Shown here: positions 15,134 through 24,708 of the stretch, in pieces
How the letters are laid out: each line of letters opens with the position of its first letter
Numbering within the stretch: position 1 is the stretch's first letter
NCBI GenBank assembly: GCA_904418845.1
Contig: CAJFQC010000020.1
Location: forward strand, 1 to 55,855
Origin: an uncultured Ruminococcus sp.
Lineage (GTDB): Bacteria; Bacillota; Clostridia; Lachnospirales; Lachnospiraceae
Length of the DNA stretch: 55,855 nt
Direction: 5' to 3'
The notes under the pieces: model-generated
What the model was told of the DNA's origin: nothing
The model's input: only the letters and a program-made list of their open reading frames with translations
Databases searched by the model: none
Translations under genes and position numbers: made by a program

Positions 15134-16353
15134 ATGATAAATGCAAAGTATGTGGACAAACTCGACCATAACATAAAGGTATTTTATTTGGCCACAATCC
15201 TAAAAGGAATGGCTATTACCATGCCGCATGCAGTACTAACTTTAATTTTTTTAGCAAAAGGAATTTCATATGCGCAAATAGCTTCTATTCAGGCATTTTA
15301 CTCTATTGCGATGGTTATTTTTGAATTTCCTTCTGGCGTGTTGGCTGACAAATACAGAAAAAAAACAATTTTCATATTATCAAATATCATTATGTTATGC
15401 AGCTATGCAATTGTATTAATATTTGATTCTTTTTATATGCTTGCGTTCGCGTGGTTTATTTATGGGATTTCAAATGCATTCGAAACAGGGACTATTGATG
15501 CTCACATTGTTATTTCCATAAAAAGGACATATGATGCCGATAAGGTACATTCAAAACTTGAAAAGTTTATAGGAACGGGAAATAGTTTAGCGAGTATTGC
15601 ATCTATTGTTGGTGCAGGATTAGGATTTTTTTTATACCAGTATATTAGTGTAAATATTTACTATGCTATGCTGATATTGATGTTTATGAGTGGCCTGCTT
15701 GTTTTATTTCAATACAAGTATGTAGATTATAAACACAATCAGAAAAATATTCGGCTGTCAAACTTAGTTTGTAATACAATAAAGGAACTGAGGAATAGTG
15801 CAGAACTCCGATGGATCATTATAGCTTTCGGCATGTTACAAATGTATATACAAATTCATTTTCAGATGTGGCAATCATTTTTTTGGATTTAGGCCATTCT
15901 GATCAAATTTTTTTGGGATTGTATTTATTATTTCAAGTTCTTACAATTGTAGTGTATAAGATACCCGTTTTAAAATGGTTTACTAAATATCTTCCGATTA
16001 TTTCTGTCTTAGGAATTGTATCTGTAATAGTAATGTATTTTATAACAAATAAATGGGCTATAGTTTTATTTTACTGTATACCCGTAGTAATTGTTTTTAT
16101 GTTTAAGTATTTTCTGGATCTTGCATACAATACAAAGGTAAAAGAAGACAATATCTCTGCATTAACATCATTGATATCAACTATTATGAGAGGATTTGGT
16201 GCAGCTACATTATTAGTTGCCAGTGTAATTATCAAATTTTTTACATTGAAAATATTGTATCTAATATTTCCAATTATTTCTATTGGAGCAGCAGCGTTGC
16301 TCAGTAGAAAAATTATTAAGTCCGTTTTTCATAATATTTCAAAGGTGAGATAG
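15134..16353 (+). pseudogene. MFS transporter, frameshifted in a poly-T tract
   Basis: The first frame (15134-15892, 252 aa) has six or seven helices and the MFS loop motif GVLADKYRKK. It ends in a false stop right after a run of seven T at 15878-15884. The next frame continues with FLDLGHSDQIFLGLYLLF and five more helices to 16353. Adding one T would give an unbroken protein of about 406 aa. The family exports small molecules, often drugs, and the substrate is unknown. The gene is much more AT-rich than its neighbours, suggesting horizontal acquisition. The poly-T break could be a mutation, phase-variable slippage or a read error; low-level slippage could still make the protein. The site GAGG lies 9 nt before the ATG. 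Confidence 0.85.
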
Positions 16354-16489
16354 CGTATAATTAATTTCGCAAAATCAATTTCATAAATTTAGAAGTTTGC
16401 TAATACAGAAGCCATCTGCCGTAGTTCTGAATAAACGGGGCTGCACACATAAGACGTCAAAAAGTGTATTTGCCGTATACCAAAAAGAT

Positions 16490-16536
16490 GCTGCCGCATC
16501 TGTGATTTTCTAATCATTGATGCGGCAGCCTTTTTT
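16490..16536. terminator. Bidirectional terminator
   Basis: An 11-bp stem (16490-16500 with 16519-16529) has a T run on the plus side at 16531-16536 and TCTTTTT on the minus side. It serves both the MFS gene and the convergent kinase-like gene. The bases from 16354 to 16489 hold nothing else I recognise. Confidence 0.75.
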
Positions 16537-16552
16537 AACTGGCTTCTGTTTT

Positions 16553-17308
16553 CTACTGATAGTCGATAACGTCGATCCACTTCATGAGGAACTCTTTCTC
16601 CAGCGCGTTGTCCTTTGTAAGCTGTGCCGCCGCAACAATCGGCAGCCACTGCTGTACGTACTGTTTCGCTGTATCGCTCTTCTTACAGAATACGTTCATA
16701 TACAGTTCTGCCGTCTCCTGGTCTTTCAGTGCAAAGAGCAGGTATGTCATAGCTGCGTCCGCGCTGGCATTACCCTGTGTAGCATGCGCCCAGTCAACAA
16801 CTGTCATTTTACCGTTCTTCCCTACGATCACATTGCTCGGATTGAAGTCTCCATGGCATACCTTATTGTGCTTCGGCATACTCTCAAGACGTGTAAGGAG
16901 CTCGTATCTCGTTGTAGCGTCCAGTTCCTTTAAACTGTTGATCTGGCGGGACAACTTGTCTTTCATTCCCTTGAGCAGCGGAGAGGTCTGAGCATGTACC
17001 TGAAGCTGAAGTTCCACGAAGTCCTCCATATATTTCTCGATATTCTTTTTATCGGAGTTCATCATCTCTTCCAGAGTCTTTCCGTCCTTGAACTCAATCT
17101 CGATCGCCCATTTGCCTTCCACCTGTGTCACGCCTTTTACCTTCGGGATATCAAGTCCTGTCTCCTCGATGCGCGCCGTGATCAGAGCCTCATTGAAAAC
17201 ATCTGACTTCGGATGTGTTTTCTCGAATACTTTTACGATGCTGTCGTCACATTTGTAAACAGATTTGTACGGACGTTTCACGATAATGTTTTTTTCTTCA
17301 AGTTTCAT
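16553..17308 (-). CDS. Aminoglycoside phosphotransferase/choline-kinase-fold protein
   Basis: A 251-aa cytosolic kinase-like protein. The catalytic loop is CHGDFNPSNVIV (Brenner motif HxDxxxxN) and the metal-binding DFG equivalent reads VVDWAHA. The N-lobe includes SVYKCDDSIVKVFEK with a candidate ATP-binding Lys. This architecture is shared by APH, choline, homoserine and fructosamine kinases. Nothing indicates true antibiotic resistance, and a metabolic small-molecule kinase is more likely. It is transcribed alone; about 150 AT-rich bases separate it from coaX. Confidence 0.8.
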   Translation of the reverse strand: MKLEEKNIIVKRPYKSVYKCDDSIVKVFEKTHPKSDVFNEALITARIEETGLDIPKVKGVTQVEGKWAIEIEFKDGKTLEEMMNSDKKNIEKYMEDFVELQLQVHAQTSPLLKGMKDKLSRQINSLKELDATTRYELLTRLESMPKHNKVCHGDFNPSNVIVGKNGKMTVVDWAHATQGNASADAAMTYLLFALKDQETAELYMNVFCKKSDTAKQYVQQWLPIVAAAQLTKDNALEKEFLMKWIDVIDYQ

Positions 17309-17466
17309 AAGTATAGCCCTCCTTGATATTTTGTTTCGCTTTTGATGCTGTTATTATACACCATAAAAACAACAAATGTAACCCCTCAAGGAGAATTTTG
17401 TGCAATTTTTAACTATTTTTTCTTTAATAAAATTTTTGTTAAATAATTAACAAATTATCAGGCCGC

Positions 17467-18264
17467 TTATTTTCCTGAATGTACGCCGGTATACTTGTCT
17501 TTTTTGTTTTTCCGATAGATTACTTCCAGACCCTTGAGCAGCAGATCATCGTCTAAAATAACATTTCTCCTGCAGTACGGCACGATCTTCCTCGCAAGAC
17601 CGCCTGTCGCCACAGTTGTGACCTCTCCGTCCAATTCTTCTGAAAGACGGTCAATGATTCCGTCGATGGCCGCCGCCGAGCTGTATATCATACCGCTCTT
17701 CATGGAATCGATTGTATTCTTTCCCACGATATGCTCCGGCACCTCGATACTGATGCCGCCGAGCTGGGATGCATTCGCCGTAAGAGAGTTTAACGACACC
17801 TCAATGCCGGGATAGATCATGCTGCCAATGTAGTTCTTATTCTTGTCGATCACGCACACCGTGTTTGCCGTGCCCATGTCAAAGATGAGCAGAGGAACCG
17901 GATACTCCGCAATCCCCGCCACAGAATCTACCACCAGGTCGCTTCCAAGCTGCACAGGATTGTCAATCCGGATGTTCAGCCCAGTCTTGATGCCCGCCCC
18001 AACCACAAGGGGTTCTTTCTTTAAGATCTTCTCTACTGCCAGCTTTGCCACAGTTGTGATCTGGGGTACGACAGAAGAAATGATACCGCCTTCCAGATCT
18101 TCTCTTTTTATATGATAGATATCCAGTACATTTTTAATGTCAATGGCATATTCCAGTTCTGTCTTTGTGCGCACCGTGGAAAGGCGCTCTACAAAAGCGC
18201 ACTTCTTTCCCTCAATACAGCCGATGACGATATTTGTGTTTCCGATATCAATAGCCAAGATCAT
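17467..18264 (-). CDS. coaX: Type III pantothenate kinase
   Basis: A 265-aa cytosolic enzyme catalysing the first step of CoA synthesis, pantothenate to 4'-phosphopantothenate. The actin-like ASKHA fold is shown by DIGNTNIVIG (phosphate 1 motif with catalytic Asp), GSDLVVDSVAG, FDMGTANTVCVID (phosphate 2) and ATGGLARKI near the end. Type III enzymes use K+ or NH4+ and resist CoA feedback. It overlaps the ECF transporter gene by 17 nt and is the last gene of the coaBC-ECF-coaX cluster, joining uptake and the first committed step. Confidence 0.95.
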   Translation of the reverse strand: MILAIDIGNTNIVIGCIEGKKCAFVERLSTVRTKTELEYAIDIKNVLDIYHIKREDLEGGIISSVVPQITTVAKLAVEKILKKEPLVVGAGIKTGLNIRIDNPVQLGSDLVVDSVAGIAEYPVPLLIFDMGTANTVCVIDKNKNYIGSMIYPGIEVSLNSLTANASQLGGISIEVPEHIVGKNTIDSMKSGMIYSSAAAIDGIIDRLSEELDGEVTTVATGGLARKIVPYCRRNVILDDDLLLKGLEVIYRKNKKDKYTGVHSGK

Positions 18265-18952
18265 TTTTTAAGCCCAGCCTTTCTCTTACATTTTTCTTTA
18301 AGAGCACCCTGCCGATAAATAAAGTAAGCGCCCCCGCTACAATGGCTTCGGGCACGCCGTTGATGCCGATCACAGACAGAATGAATGTATATACTGCCGA
18401 CACAGCGACTTCATTCGCAGCCGCGTATGCCTCCTTGAAAAACACGAAGATCAGGTTCATGACAAGCAGCGTATTTGTCAATGCTCCCGCCACCCCCGCA
18501 AGTATCAGTCCGATATTAGAAACCCCCTTCTTCCTCGTCTCATCTTTCGAGCACATCATTACCAGCTTATAAATGAAAAACGGAACAATGCCTGTCAGTA
18601 TCCTGGGGATGAAGCAGATAACCACGCTCCCGATCCCGCCGCTTACATCGCCAAGACTGTAAAACGGTGTAAATACAAATGATGTCGGCGTGGGATTCAT
18701 GGTGTTATTGATAAAGCTCGTAAGACCAAAGAGCAGCCCGAGCGCCGCGCCTTTTTTCGGTCCCATCAGGATCGATGCGATGATGACCGGGATATGAATG
18801 ATCGTTGCCCTTGTAAATCCGAGGGGGATATACCCCAAAAACGGGGTGAATGCCATAAGGCATATGACCGCGCCGAATATGGCCACCTGTACCATTCCTG
18901 CCGTACTGAATCTGCCGCCTGTCTGTGTCTTTGAATTTGTTGAATTGTTCAT
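18248..18952 (-). CDS. ECF transporter S component, probable pantothenate uptake
   Basis: A 234-aa membrane protein with about six helices. Features typical of the ECF S-component family are the N-terminal helix VQVAIFGAVICLMAFTP, then GYIPLGFTRATIIHIPVIIA and the conserved GPKKGAALGLLFGLTSFINN. S components bind a vitamin and work with a shared EcfAA'T module encoded elsewhere; none is in this window. Pantothenate specificity (PanT type) is inferred from the position between coaBC and coaX, overlapping the latter. The 140-bp gap to coaBC shows no clear terminator, so the three genes are probably one operon. Confidence 0.85.
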   Translation of the reverse strand: MNNSTNSKTQTGGRFSTAGMVQVAIFGAVICLMAFTPFLGYIPLGFTRATIIHIPVIIASILMGPKKGAALGLLFGLTSFINNTMNPTPTSFVFTPFYSLGDVSGGIGSVVICFIPRILTGIVPFFIYKLVMMCSKDETRKKGVSNIGLILAGVAGALTNTLLVMNLIFVFFKEAYAAANEVAVSAVYTFILSVIGINGVPEAIVAGALTLFIGRVLLKKNVRERLGLKNDLGY

Positions 18953-19093
18953 GATTGCCTCCTTGTTATCATTCCCATGTGGGATACAATACTTTTGGCG
19001 CAGAAGATACCGTCTCTTCTGCTTTGTTGTAAGGTTTCTTGTGCCGGGCCCTGTACCTTTGAAAATTTGAAAGGCACACTCCCGGTCCGAGGG

Positions 19094-20338
19094 CTACTCT
19101 TCCCTCTGTCTGCGCGCCATCCGCGCCAGGATCTTATCAAGGATATGTGAGGCTGTCTCCTCTTTTGACATTTTCCCGAGTGAAACTTCCTCATCCTCTG
19201 TGATCAGCGTCACCACATTCGTATCGCCGCCAAACCCGGCGCCTTCTTCCCGAAGGCTGTTGGCAACTATCATGTCCAGATGCTTTTTCTTCAGTTTCTT
19301 TCGCGCGTTCTCAAGCAGATCCTGTGTCTCCATGGCAAATCCGCAAAGGAACTGTCCCTGCTTCTTATGCTCACCCAGATATGCAAGGATATCGTCCGTG
19401 CGCTCGAGTTCGAGCACTGCCATGTCCGTCTGAGCGCTTCCCGTGACATCCGCTTTTACATCGTGCTTCTTGATCTTCTCAGCGCTTACATATTTCGGAC
19501 GGTAGTCCGCCACCGCAGCCGCTTTGATGATGATATCCTGCTCCTGAGCCCGCGCGGTTACCTCGTCGAACATCTCTTTTGCCGATGTGATCTGCACCGT
19601 CTTTACAAATTCCGGCGCTTTAAGCGCGGTCTGTCCGCTCACCAGCGTTACCTCTGCCCCACGGCGCGCGCATGTCTTGGCAACGGCATACCCCATCTTT
19701 CCGGTGGAATGGTTCGTAATATACCGCACCGGATCGATCTTCTCTCGTGTCGGCCCCGCCGTCACAAGCACCCTGAGTCCTCTCATGTCTTTCTCGCAGA
19801 CGGTTTCCTGAAGGATATATTCCAGCAGGAGTTCTGGATCAGGCATCTTTCCCGCGCCTGTGTCCCCGCACGCAAGGTATCCCACAGCCGGGCTTATGAC
19901 CTCATACCCGTACCTCTTCAGCGTGTCTATGTTGTCCTGAACAATGGGATTCTCAAACATGTTTGTGTTCATGGCTGGCGCGATGATCTTCTTACACCGG
20001 CACGCCATCACTGTGGTCGTGAGCATGTCGTCCGCAATGCCATGGGCGATCTTGCCGATCACATTTGCGCTGGCGGGAGCTATCATGACCACATCAGCCT
20101 TCTTCGCCAGAGATACATGTTCTACACTGTACTCGAAGTTCCGGTCAAAGGTGTCTGACAGACATTTATTGCCGGTAAGCGTCTCAAAAGTGATAGGATT
20201 GATGAAGTTTACCGCGTTCGGCGTCATCAGCACATAGACGTCCGCGTTCAGTTTCTTCAGTGCGCTCGCCAGAGATGCCGTTTTATAGGCGGCGATGCTG
20301 CCTGTTACTCCAAGCAGAACTGTCTTTCCTTTCAGCAT
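19094..20338 (-). CDS. coaBC: Bifunctional CoaBC (PPC synthetase/decarboxylase)
   Basis: A 414-aa enzyme of CoA biosynthesis. The N-terminal CoaC half is an HFCD flavoprotein: GVTGSIAAYKTASL, catalytic His in VEHVSLAK, substrate-binding PAMNTNMFENP and Cys in ACGDTGAGKMP. It decarboxylates phosphopantothenoyl-cysteine. The CoaB half, from about residue 180, has VLVTAGPTREKIDPVRYITN with the nucleotide-binding motif and AAVADYRP plus KIKKHD, which ligate cysteine to phosphopantothenate. The start at 20338 (MLKGKTVLLGVTGS) is set by family alignment and a GGAGAA site; the frame remains open 25 codons upstream. It leads the CoA cluster behind a strong promoter. Confidence 0.95.
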   Translation of the reverse strand: MLKGKTVLLGVTGSIAAYKTASLASALKKLNADVYVLMTPNAVNFINPITFETLTGNKCLSDTFDRNFEYSVEHVSLAKKADVVMIAPASANVIGKIAHGIADDMLTTTVMACRCKKIIAPAMNTNMFENPIVQDNIDTLKRYGYEVISPAVGYLACGDTGAGKMPDPELLLEYILQETVCEKDMRGLRVLVTAGPTREKIDPVRYITNHSTGKMGYAVAKTCARRGAEVTLVSGQTALKAPEFVKTVQITSAKEMFDEVTARAQEQDIIIKAAAVADYRPKYVSAEKIKKHDVKADVTGSAQTDMAVLELERTDDILAYLGEHKKQGQFLCGFAMETQDLLENARKKLKKKHLDMIVANSLREEGAGFGGDTNVVTLITEDEEVSLGKMSKEETASHILDKILARMARRQREE

Positions 20339-20457
20339 AGATAAATTCTCCTTTCTGTATTTGACAGGACCGCACGCACCGATGTCTTTGTCTTTTCCGG
20401 TTATGGTGAACATCCCGCACCTGCGTCAGGATTGCTCCGGTACCGTGTCATGCTGAC

Positions 20458-20486
20458 ATTATATGGCATATGTTTGAAAAAATCAA
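20458..20486 (-). promoter_or_regulatory. Promoter of coaBC operon
   Basis: On the minus strand: TTGATT, 17-bp spacer, perfect TATAAT, with a leader of about 110 nt. No riboswitch fold was recognised in the leader. Confidence 0.75.
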
Positions 20487-20571
20487 TTTAATCGGTGTAT
20501 TTCTGCAGGAACAGAAGATGCTGTCTATGAAAAGGACCCCCAAACAATGTCTGTGAAAGCCGCGCTTCATT

Positions 20572-20630
20572 AAAAAGAGCCTGTATCCGCTGTTTTCCCG
20601 GTGGAGGACTTACGGATACAGGCTCTTTTT
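20572..20630. terminator. Terminator beyond cstA-like gene
   Basis: An AAAAAGAGCCTGTATCCG/CGGATACAGGCTCTTTTT inverted repeat is closed by a 23-nt loop. Flanking A and T runs make it work in either direction. It terminates the CstA-type gene that ends at 20673. Confidence 0.8.
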
Positions 20631-20672
20631 CATCATATTACAAGGTTCGCCGACCTTTTTTATGTATTCGAC

Positions 20673-22151
20673 TTAGCTGTTCTTCTTTGCTTTCATCCGT
20701 GAGTGCTTCTTGCCGTACCAAATAATGATCACCACGTAAGCCACCGCTGCGGCAGCTCCTATGATATAAGCCGGCACCCACGGTACGTTAAATCCGATCT
20801 TAGCGTTAACGATATATGTAACTGTGATGAACGTGTACCAGCAGCCGGGGATAAGCGGAATCCACACATATTTTCCTCTTCCCGTCTCGAACATCCAGAC
20901 TGTGATCGCCAGGAACGCAAACAGGGAAAGTGACTGGTTCGACCATGCGAAGTATCTCCACAGGATGTTGAAGCCTTCTGCATTGCTCTTTGCAAATATA
21001 AGAATCACTGCAACGACCGCGAAGAGTACTGCCGCAAGTCCGAGACGTTTCGCCTTGTTCGTCTGATCCAGATGAAGCGCGTCCGAGATCGAAAGACGAA
21101 GAGAACGAAGCGCTGTATCTCCTGATGTGATCGGGAGCACAATAACTCCGACAATAGCGATGATACCCCCTACCGGTCCGAGGATGTCCTTACAGATAAC
21201 GCCGATCGTCGCCGTCGCCAGAGACGCATCCGCAGCCTGAAGACCAAGATTATACGCCCCCATAGCGCCTGCCGCCCATACCATAGCAATGAAGCCTTCC
21301 AGAATCATCATGTTGTAGAATGTCATACGTCCCTGCTTCTCGCTCTTCATCGTACGGGAGATAATCGCTGTCTGCGTCGAATGGAATCCGGAAAGGATAC
21401 CGCATGCTACCGTAATAAAGAAGATCGGGATGAAGTGATTTCCATTAAAGTAGTCTCCGTATGCTATCAGTCCGCCGTTCCAGTCATCCCACACCTCAAC
21501 AAGCGGATACCCCTTCACAAAGAGGCCGATGAACACGCCGATTGCCGAAAACAGAAGGACCGCGCCGAAGATCGGATAAATACGGCCGATGATCTTGTCG
21601 ATCGGAAATACCGTCGCGATCAGATAGTACACGAAAATCACGCCGTAGATCACCCATGTCGATACAGATGTTGACGCTCCGTCAAAGCCGAACACCTGCG
21701 TTGCCGCAATATCTCCCGGTGTGTATATGAACACCGCACCTACGAGGAGAAGCAGAAGGCTGCAGAATACCTGGTATACTCCGTAAACACCCTTGTTGCT
21801 GTATTTGCGGATCATAGTCGGCATCTGTGTACCGCCGTCGCGCAGACAAATCATTCCTGAAAAATAATCGTGCATCGCGCCGCCGATTACGTTTCCGATC
21901 GGTATCGTGATAAAAGCGATCGGGCCGAACAGAATACCCTGGATCGGTCCAAGGATGGGACCGGTACCCGCAATGTTCAGCAGGTTGATCAGGCTGTTCT
22001 TCCACTGTCTCATGGGGACATAGTCAACTCCGTCCTCTTTCTCGTAAGCAGGAGTCTTCCTGTCGTCAGGACCAAATACTTTCTCGCAGAACTTTCCGTA
22101 GAGCGCAGCTCCTGCAAAAAGGATTACGAGACCGATGATAAATGTTATCAT
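20673..22151 (-). CDS. CstA-family carbon-starvation/peptide transporter
   Basis: A 492-aa integral membrane protein with about 13 hydrophobic segments. The N-terminal block SLINLLNIAGTGPILGPIQG and the GNVIGGAMHDYFSGMICLRDGG region are CstA hallmarks, as is SGFHSTQTAIISRTMKSEKQG. Family members import peptides or pyruvate under starvation; E. coli CstA is about 700 aa, so this is the shorter form common in anaerobes. GGAGGG precedes the ATG. It stands alone, with an AT-rich 258-bp intergenic region upstream. The substrate is not decidable; no sensor kinase of pyruvate type is adjacent. Confidence 0.9.
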   Translation of the reverse strand: MITFIIGLVILFAGAALYGKFCEKVFGPDDRKTPAYEKEDGVDYVPMRQWKNSLINLLNIAGTGPILGPIQGILFGPIAFITIPIGNVIGGAMHDYFSGMICLRDGGTQMPTMIRKYSNKGVYGVYQVFCSLLLLLVGAVFIYTPGDIAATQVFGFDGASTSVSTWVIYGVIFVYYLIATVFPIDKIIGRIYPIFGAVLLFSAIGVFIGLFVKGYPLVEVWDDWNGGLIAYGDYFNGNHFIPIFFITVACGILSGFHSTQTAIISRTMKSEKQGRMTFYNMMILEGFIAMVWAAGAMGAYNLGLQAADASLATATIGVICKDILGPVGGIIAIVGVIVLPITSGDTALRSLRLSISDALHLDQTNKAKRLGLAAVLFAVVAVILIFAKSNAEGFNILWRYFAWSNQSLSLFAFLAITVWMFETGRGKYVWIPLIPGCWYTFITVTYIVNAKIGFNVPWVPAYIIGAAAAVAYVVIIIWYGKKHSRMKAKKNS

Positions 22152-22409
22152 AAGTGAAACCCTCCTTTTCCTTATAAGTTTAGGAAATACTTTAACATAT
22201 TAAAACAGTATATCATAGAAGTGAAAAATGTAAATGATATATTTTATAGAATTTTTATTTTTTAAGAATTTGATTATGAAACAAGATTAAAAAAGATCAA
22301 TTTTTATTATATAACAAATAAATCATCTTCTTTTACTGTCATTTTTTGATAAAATATATTATAATGGCTCACATGACACCTGATATGTCTGAAAGGAGCT
22401 GCGGCTATC

Positions 22410-23105
22410 ATGCTACGTTCATATATTGCATTCGACATTGAGACAACGGGGCTTGACCCCATGGAAAACGAGATCATAGAGATCGGCGCGCTGAAAGTCC
22501 GGGAAGGGAGGGTCGCTGAGCGCTTTATCGAGTTCCTTCGCCCGCTCTCCCCCATCTCTCCTGTCATCACAAGCCTTACAGGGATTACAGACGAAATGGT
22601 AGCGGACGCAAGAGAACGTTCCCATGTCGTAAGCGATTTCTTAGACTTTTGCGGAGACGACGTCCTCATCGGGCACAACGTTATTTTTGACTACAGTTTT
22701 GTGAAATGCAGCGCAGCTAAAGACGGTCTTTCCTTTGAAAAAATGGGGATCGATACATTGAAGATCGCCAAGAAGGTACACGCTGATCTGGAATCAAAGA
22801 GTCTTGGGACTCTGTGTGAGCACTATCATATTGAAAATAAATCTGCCCACCGGGCTTATCACGACGCACTTGCCACGGCGAAGCTCTACCAGACGCTTGC
22901 CCACTACTTCGAGCAGAACGAGCCGAAGTTATTTAAGCCTGTGCAGCTTACATATAAGATGAGGAAACCCCAGTCTGCCACTCCGAAGCAGCTCGCTCTC
23001 CTTGAGAGCCTCGTGCGCAGAAGGGGTATACGCCCGGAATGGAATACAAAGGCATTGACGAGGAGCGAGGCGTCGAGAATCATTGACCGCCTGCTCAAAG
23101 GATAG
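22410..23105 (+). CDS. DnaQ-like 3'-5' exonuclease
   Basis: A 231-aa DEDDh exonuclease. Exo I is FDIETTGLDPMENEIIEIGA (Asp and Glu), Exo II IGHNVIFDYSF (Asp) and Exo III HRAYHDALATAKLY (His and Asp). These residues bind two metal ions and remove 3' nucleotides. The domain is closest to PolC/DinG-type exonucleases and fills residues 1-170. The C-terminal 60 residues (TPKQLALLESLVRRRG, LTRSEASRIIDRLL) are a small helical motif that resembles a nucleic-acid-binding end found on other such nucleases. It could act in proofreading, repair or RNA processing. The terminator is directly downstream, so it is monocistronic. A TATAAT box at 22360-22365 probably belongs to its promoter. Confidence 0.88.
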   Translation: MLRSYIAFDIETTGLDPMENEIIEIGALKVREGRVAERFIEFLRPLSPISPVITSLTGITDEMVADARERSHVVSDFLDFCGDDVLIGHNVIFDYSFVKCSAAKDGLSFEKMGIDTLKIAKKVHADLESKSLGTLCEHYHIENKSAHRAYHDALATAKLYQTLAHYFEQNEPKLFKPVQLTYKMRKPQSATPKQLALLESLVRRRGIRPEWNTKALTRSEASRIIDRLLKG

Positions 23106-23205
23106 ACTGCCGTACATTTACGGCTCCCGTTCCTTCTCCGATTTTATTGACAGTTCTGCCGACATTGTGATATTATTTTTCTGGTATGAAATAAACAGAT
23201 TTATC

Positions 23206-23257
23206 AGATCATATGGTTTTCCTGTTTCAGAATTCAAACAGGCATATGATCTTTTTT
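23206..23257 (+). terminator. Terminator after exonuclease gene
   Basis: A 10-bp stem AGATCATATG/CATATGATCT (23206-23215, 23243-23252) contains an inner CCTGTTT/AAACAGG hairpin and is followed by a T run. It separates the exonuclease from the MATE gene. Confidence 0.85.
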
Positions 23258-23292
23258 ATTTTTGAGAAGGCTTTCAGAAAGGATATGAATTT

Positions 23293-24648
23293 ATGGAAAA
23301 GAATAATAACTTCATGGGCGCGCGTCCCATATTTCCCCTGCTGCTCTCCATGTCTGTCCCTATGATGCTGTCTATGTTGATCCAATCTCTATACAACATC
23401 ATTGACAGCATCTATGTGTCCCGATTGGGAACCCACGCTCTTACTGCGGTTTCTCTTGCTTATCCGCTCCAAAATGCCATTGTCTCCGTGGCTGTCGGCA
23501 TTGGCGTGGGTATCAGCTCCGCCATCTCTATACACCTGGGTTCGAAAAATCAGGAAAAGGCAAACCGCGCGGCAGTCATCGGGCTGGCGCTCACAGTTAT
23601 CCACTGCATATTGTTCGTCCTCGCAGGCATTTTTATCACAAGGCCATTCCTCTCTATGTTTACGGACAACCCTGCTGTGTTGGAAGATGCGTGCGTCTAC
23701 ACCCGTATTGTGCTGTGTCTTTCCTTCGGCGCTCTTTTGCAGATAGCATTTGAAAAGATTTTTCAGGGAATCGGGGAGATGAAAGTAACGATGTATATAC
23801 TTACCGCAGGCTGTGTCATCAACATTCTCCTTGACCCGATACTCATCTTCGGGCTGCTGGGATTTCCGGCGATGGGAGTGGCAGGCGCTGCGATCGCCAC
23901 TGTTGCCGGGCAGATCTGCTCGTTTCTCCTCTACATTGCGGCATACCGGCGGAAGCGCTACGCTATACATCTTCATCTTAGTGATCTTGTATTTGACCGT
24001 GCGGTCATAACGCAGATTTATAGCGTAGGCATCCCATCAAGTATCATGCTCCTTCTTCCATCTGCTCTCATCAGTATCCTGAACAGTATCCTGACAGCAT
24101 TTTCCGAGGTATATGTGGCTGTGTTAGGCATCTATTTCAAGCTCCAAACCTTCATCTACATGCCTGCAAACGGCATCCTGCAGGGAATGCGCCCCATCAT
24201 CGGATACAACTACGGGGCGGGCGACAGCGGACGAGTCAGGAAAGTTATCCGCTATAGTCTCTTAAGCGCCGTCTGCCTGATGCTTATCGGTACTGTGCCC
24301 GCTCTTCTGTTTCCCGGACACATCCTCTCTTTGTTCGAGGCGGACTCAGAGCTCATGGACGCAGGAATCACAGCTCTTCGCGTGATAAGCACCGGCTTCC
24401 TTGTCTCTTCCGTCGGGCTCATCTATGCCGGAGCGTTTGAAGCGCTCGGAAACGGAAGAAACTCTCTTATCATCTCCCTGTTAAGGCAGTTTATTATCAC
24501 TGTACCCTTAAGCCTCCTCCTTACCCGCGCAGCGGGGATGGGCGCTCTTGGAGTATGGATCTCATTCCCCATAGGAGAACTGTGTGCCTCAGCGGCTGCC
24601 TTCTTTCTCCTGAAAACATATGAAAAAGGAGCGTTCAGCCCTTTCTGA
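23293..24648 (+). CDS. MATE-family efflux transporter
   Basis: A 451-aa polytopic membrane protein with about 12 helices in two MatE repeats. Repeat 1 begins RPIFPLLLSMSVPMMLSMLI with QSLYNIIDSIYVSRLG, and repeat 2 lies around residues 235-445 (YSVGIPSSIMLLLPSALISI; GILQGMRPIIGYNYGAG). MATE proteins export cationic drugs or metabolites in exchange for Na+ or H+. The sequence matches the Clostridial NorM/DinF-like class with PNxAPxx-like helix residues, and the substrate is unknown. A GAAAGGATATG site precedes the start. It converges on the Fe-S membrane protein gene with only a 60-bp gap. Confidence 0.9.
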   Translation: MEKNNNFMGARPIFPLLLSMSVPMMLSMLIQSLYNIIDSIYVSRLGTHALTAVSLAYPLQNAIVSVAVGIGVGISSAISIHLGSKNQEKANRAAVIGLALTVIHCILFVLAGIFITRPFLSMFTDNPAVLEDACVYTRIVLCLSFGALLQIAFEKIFQGIGEMKVTMYILTAGCVINILLDPILIFGLLGFPAMGVAGAAIATVAGQICSFLLYIAAYRRKRYAIHLHLSDLVFDRAVITQIYSVGIPSSIMLLLPSALISILNSILTAFSEVYVAVLGIYFKLQTFIYMPANGILQGMRPIIGYNYGAGDSGRVRKVIRYSLLSAVCLMLIGTVPALLFPGHILSLFEADSELMDAGITALRVISTGFLVSSVGLIYAGAFEALGNGRNSLIISLLRQFIITVPLSLLLTRAAGMGALGVWISFPIGELCASAAAFFLLKTYEKGAFSPF

Positions 24649-24708
24649 CAGGGAAATCTTATTCGTGAAGCCCAATTTCACTCATTGAATTGTCTGCTGA
24701 TAAGGCGT

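Noticed and set aside
15878-15892. Programmed ribosomal frameshift in the MFS gene
   Set aside because: The T-run is slippery, but no downstream stimulatory structure is evident and MFS genes are not known to use one; mutation or slippage is simpler.
16553-17308. Aminoglycoside resistance gene
   Set aside because: Only the general kinase fold is shared; no mobile context and no close match to a named resistance enzyme.
20339-20457. Riboswitch in the coaBC leader
   Set aside because: No pairing pattern of a known class could be drawn in the roughly 110-nt leader.
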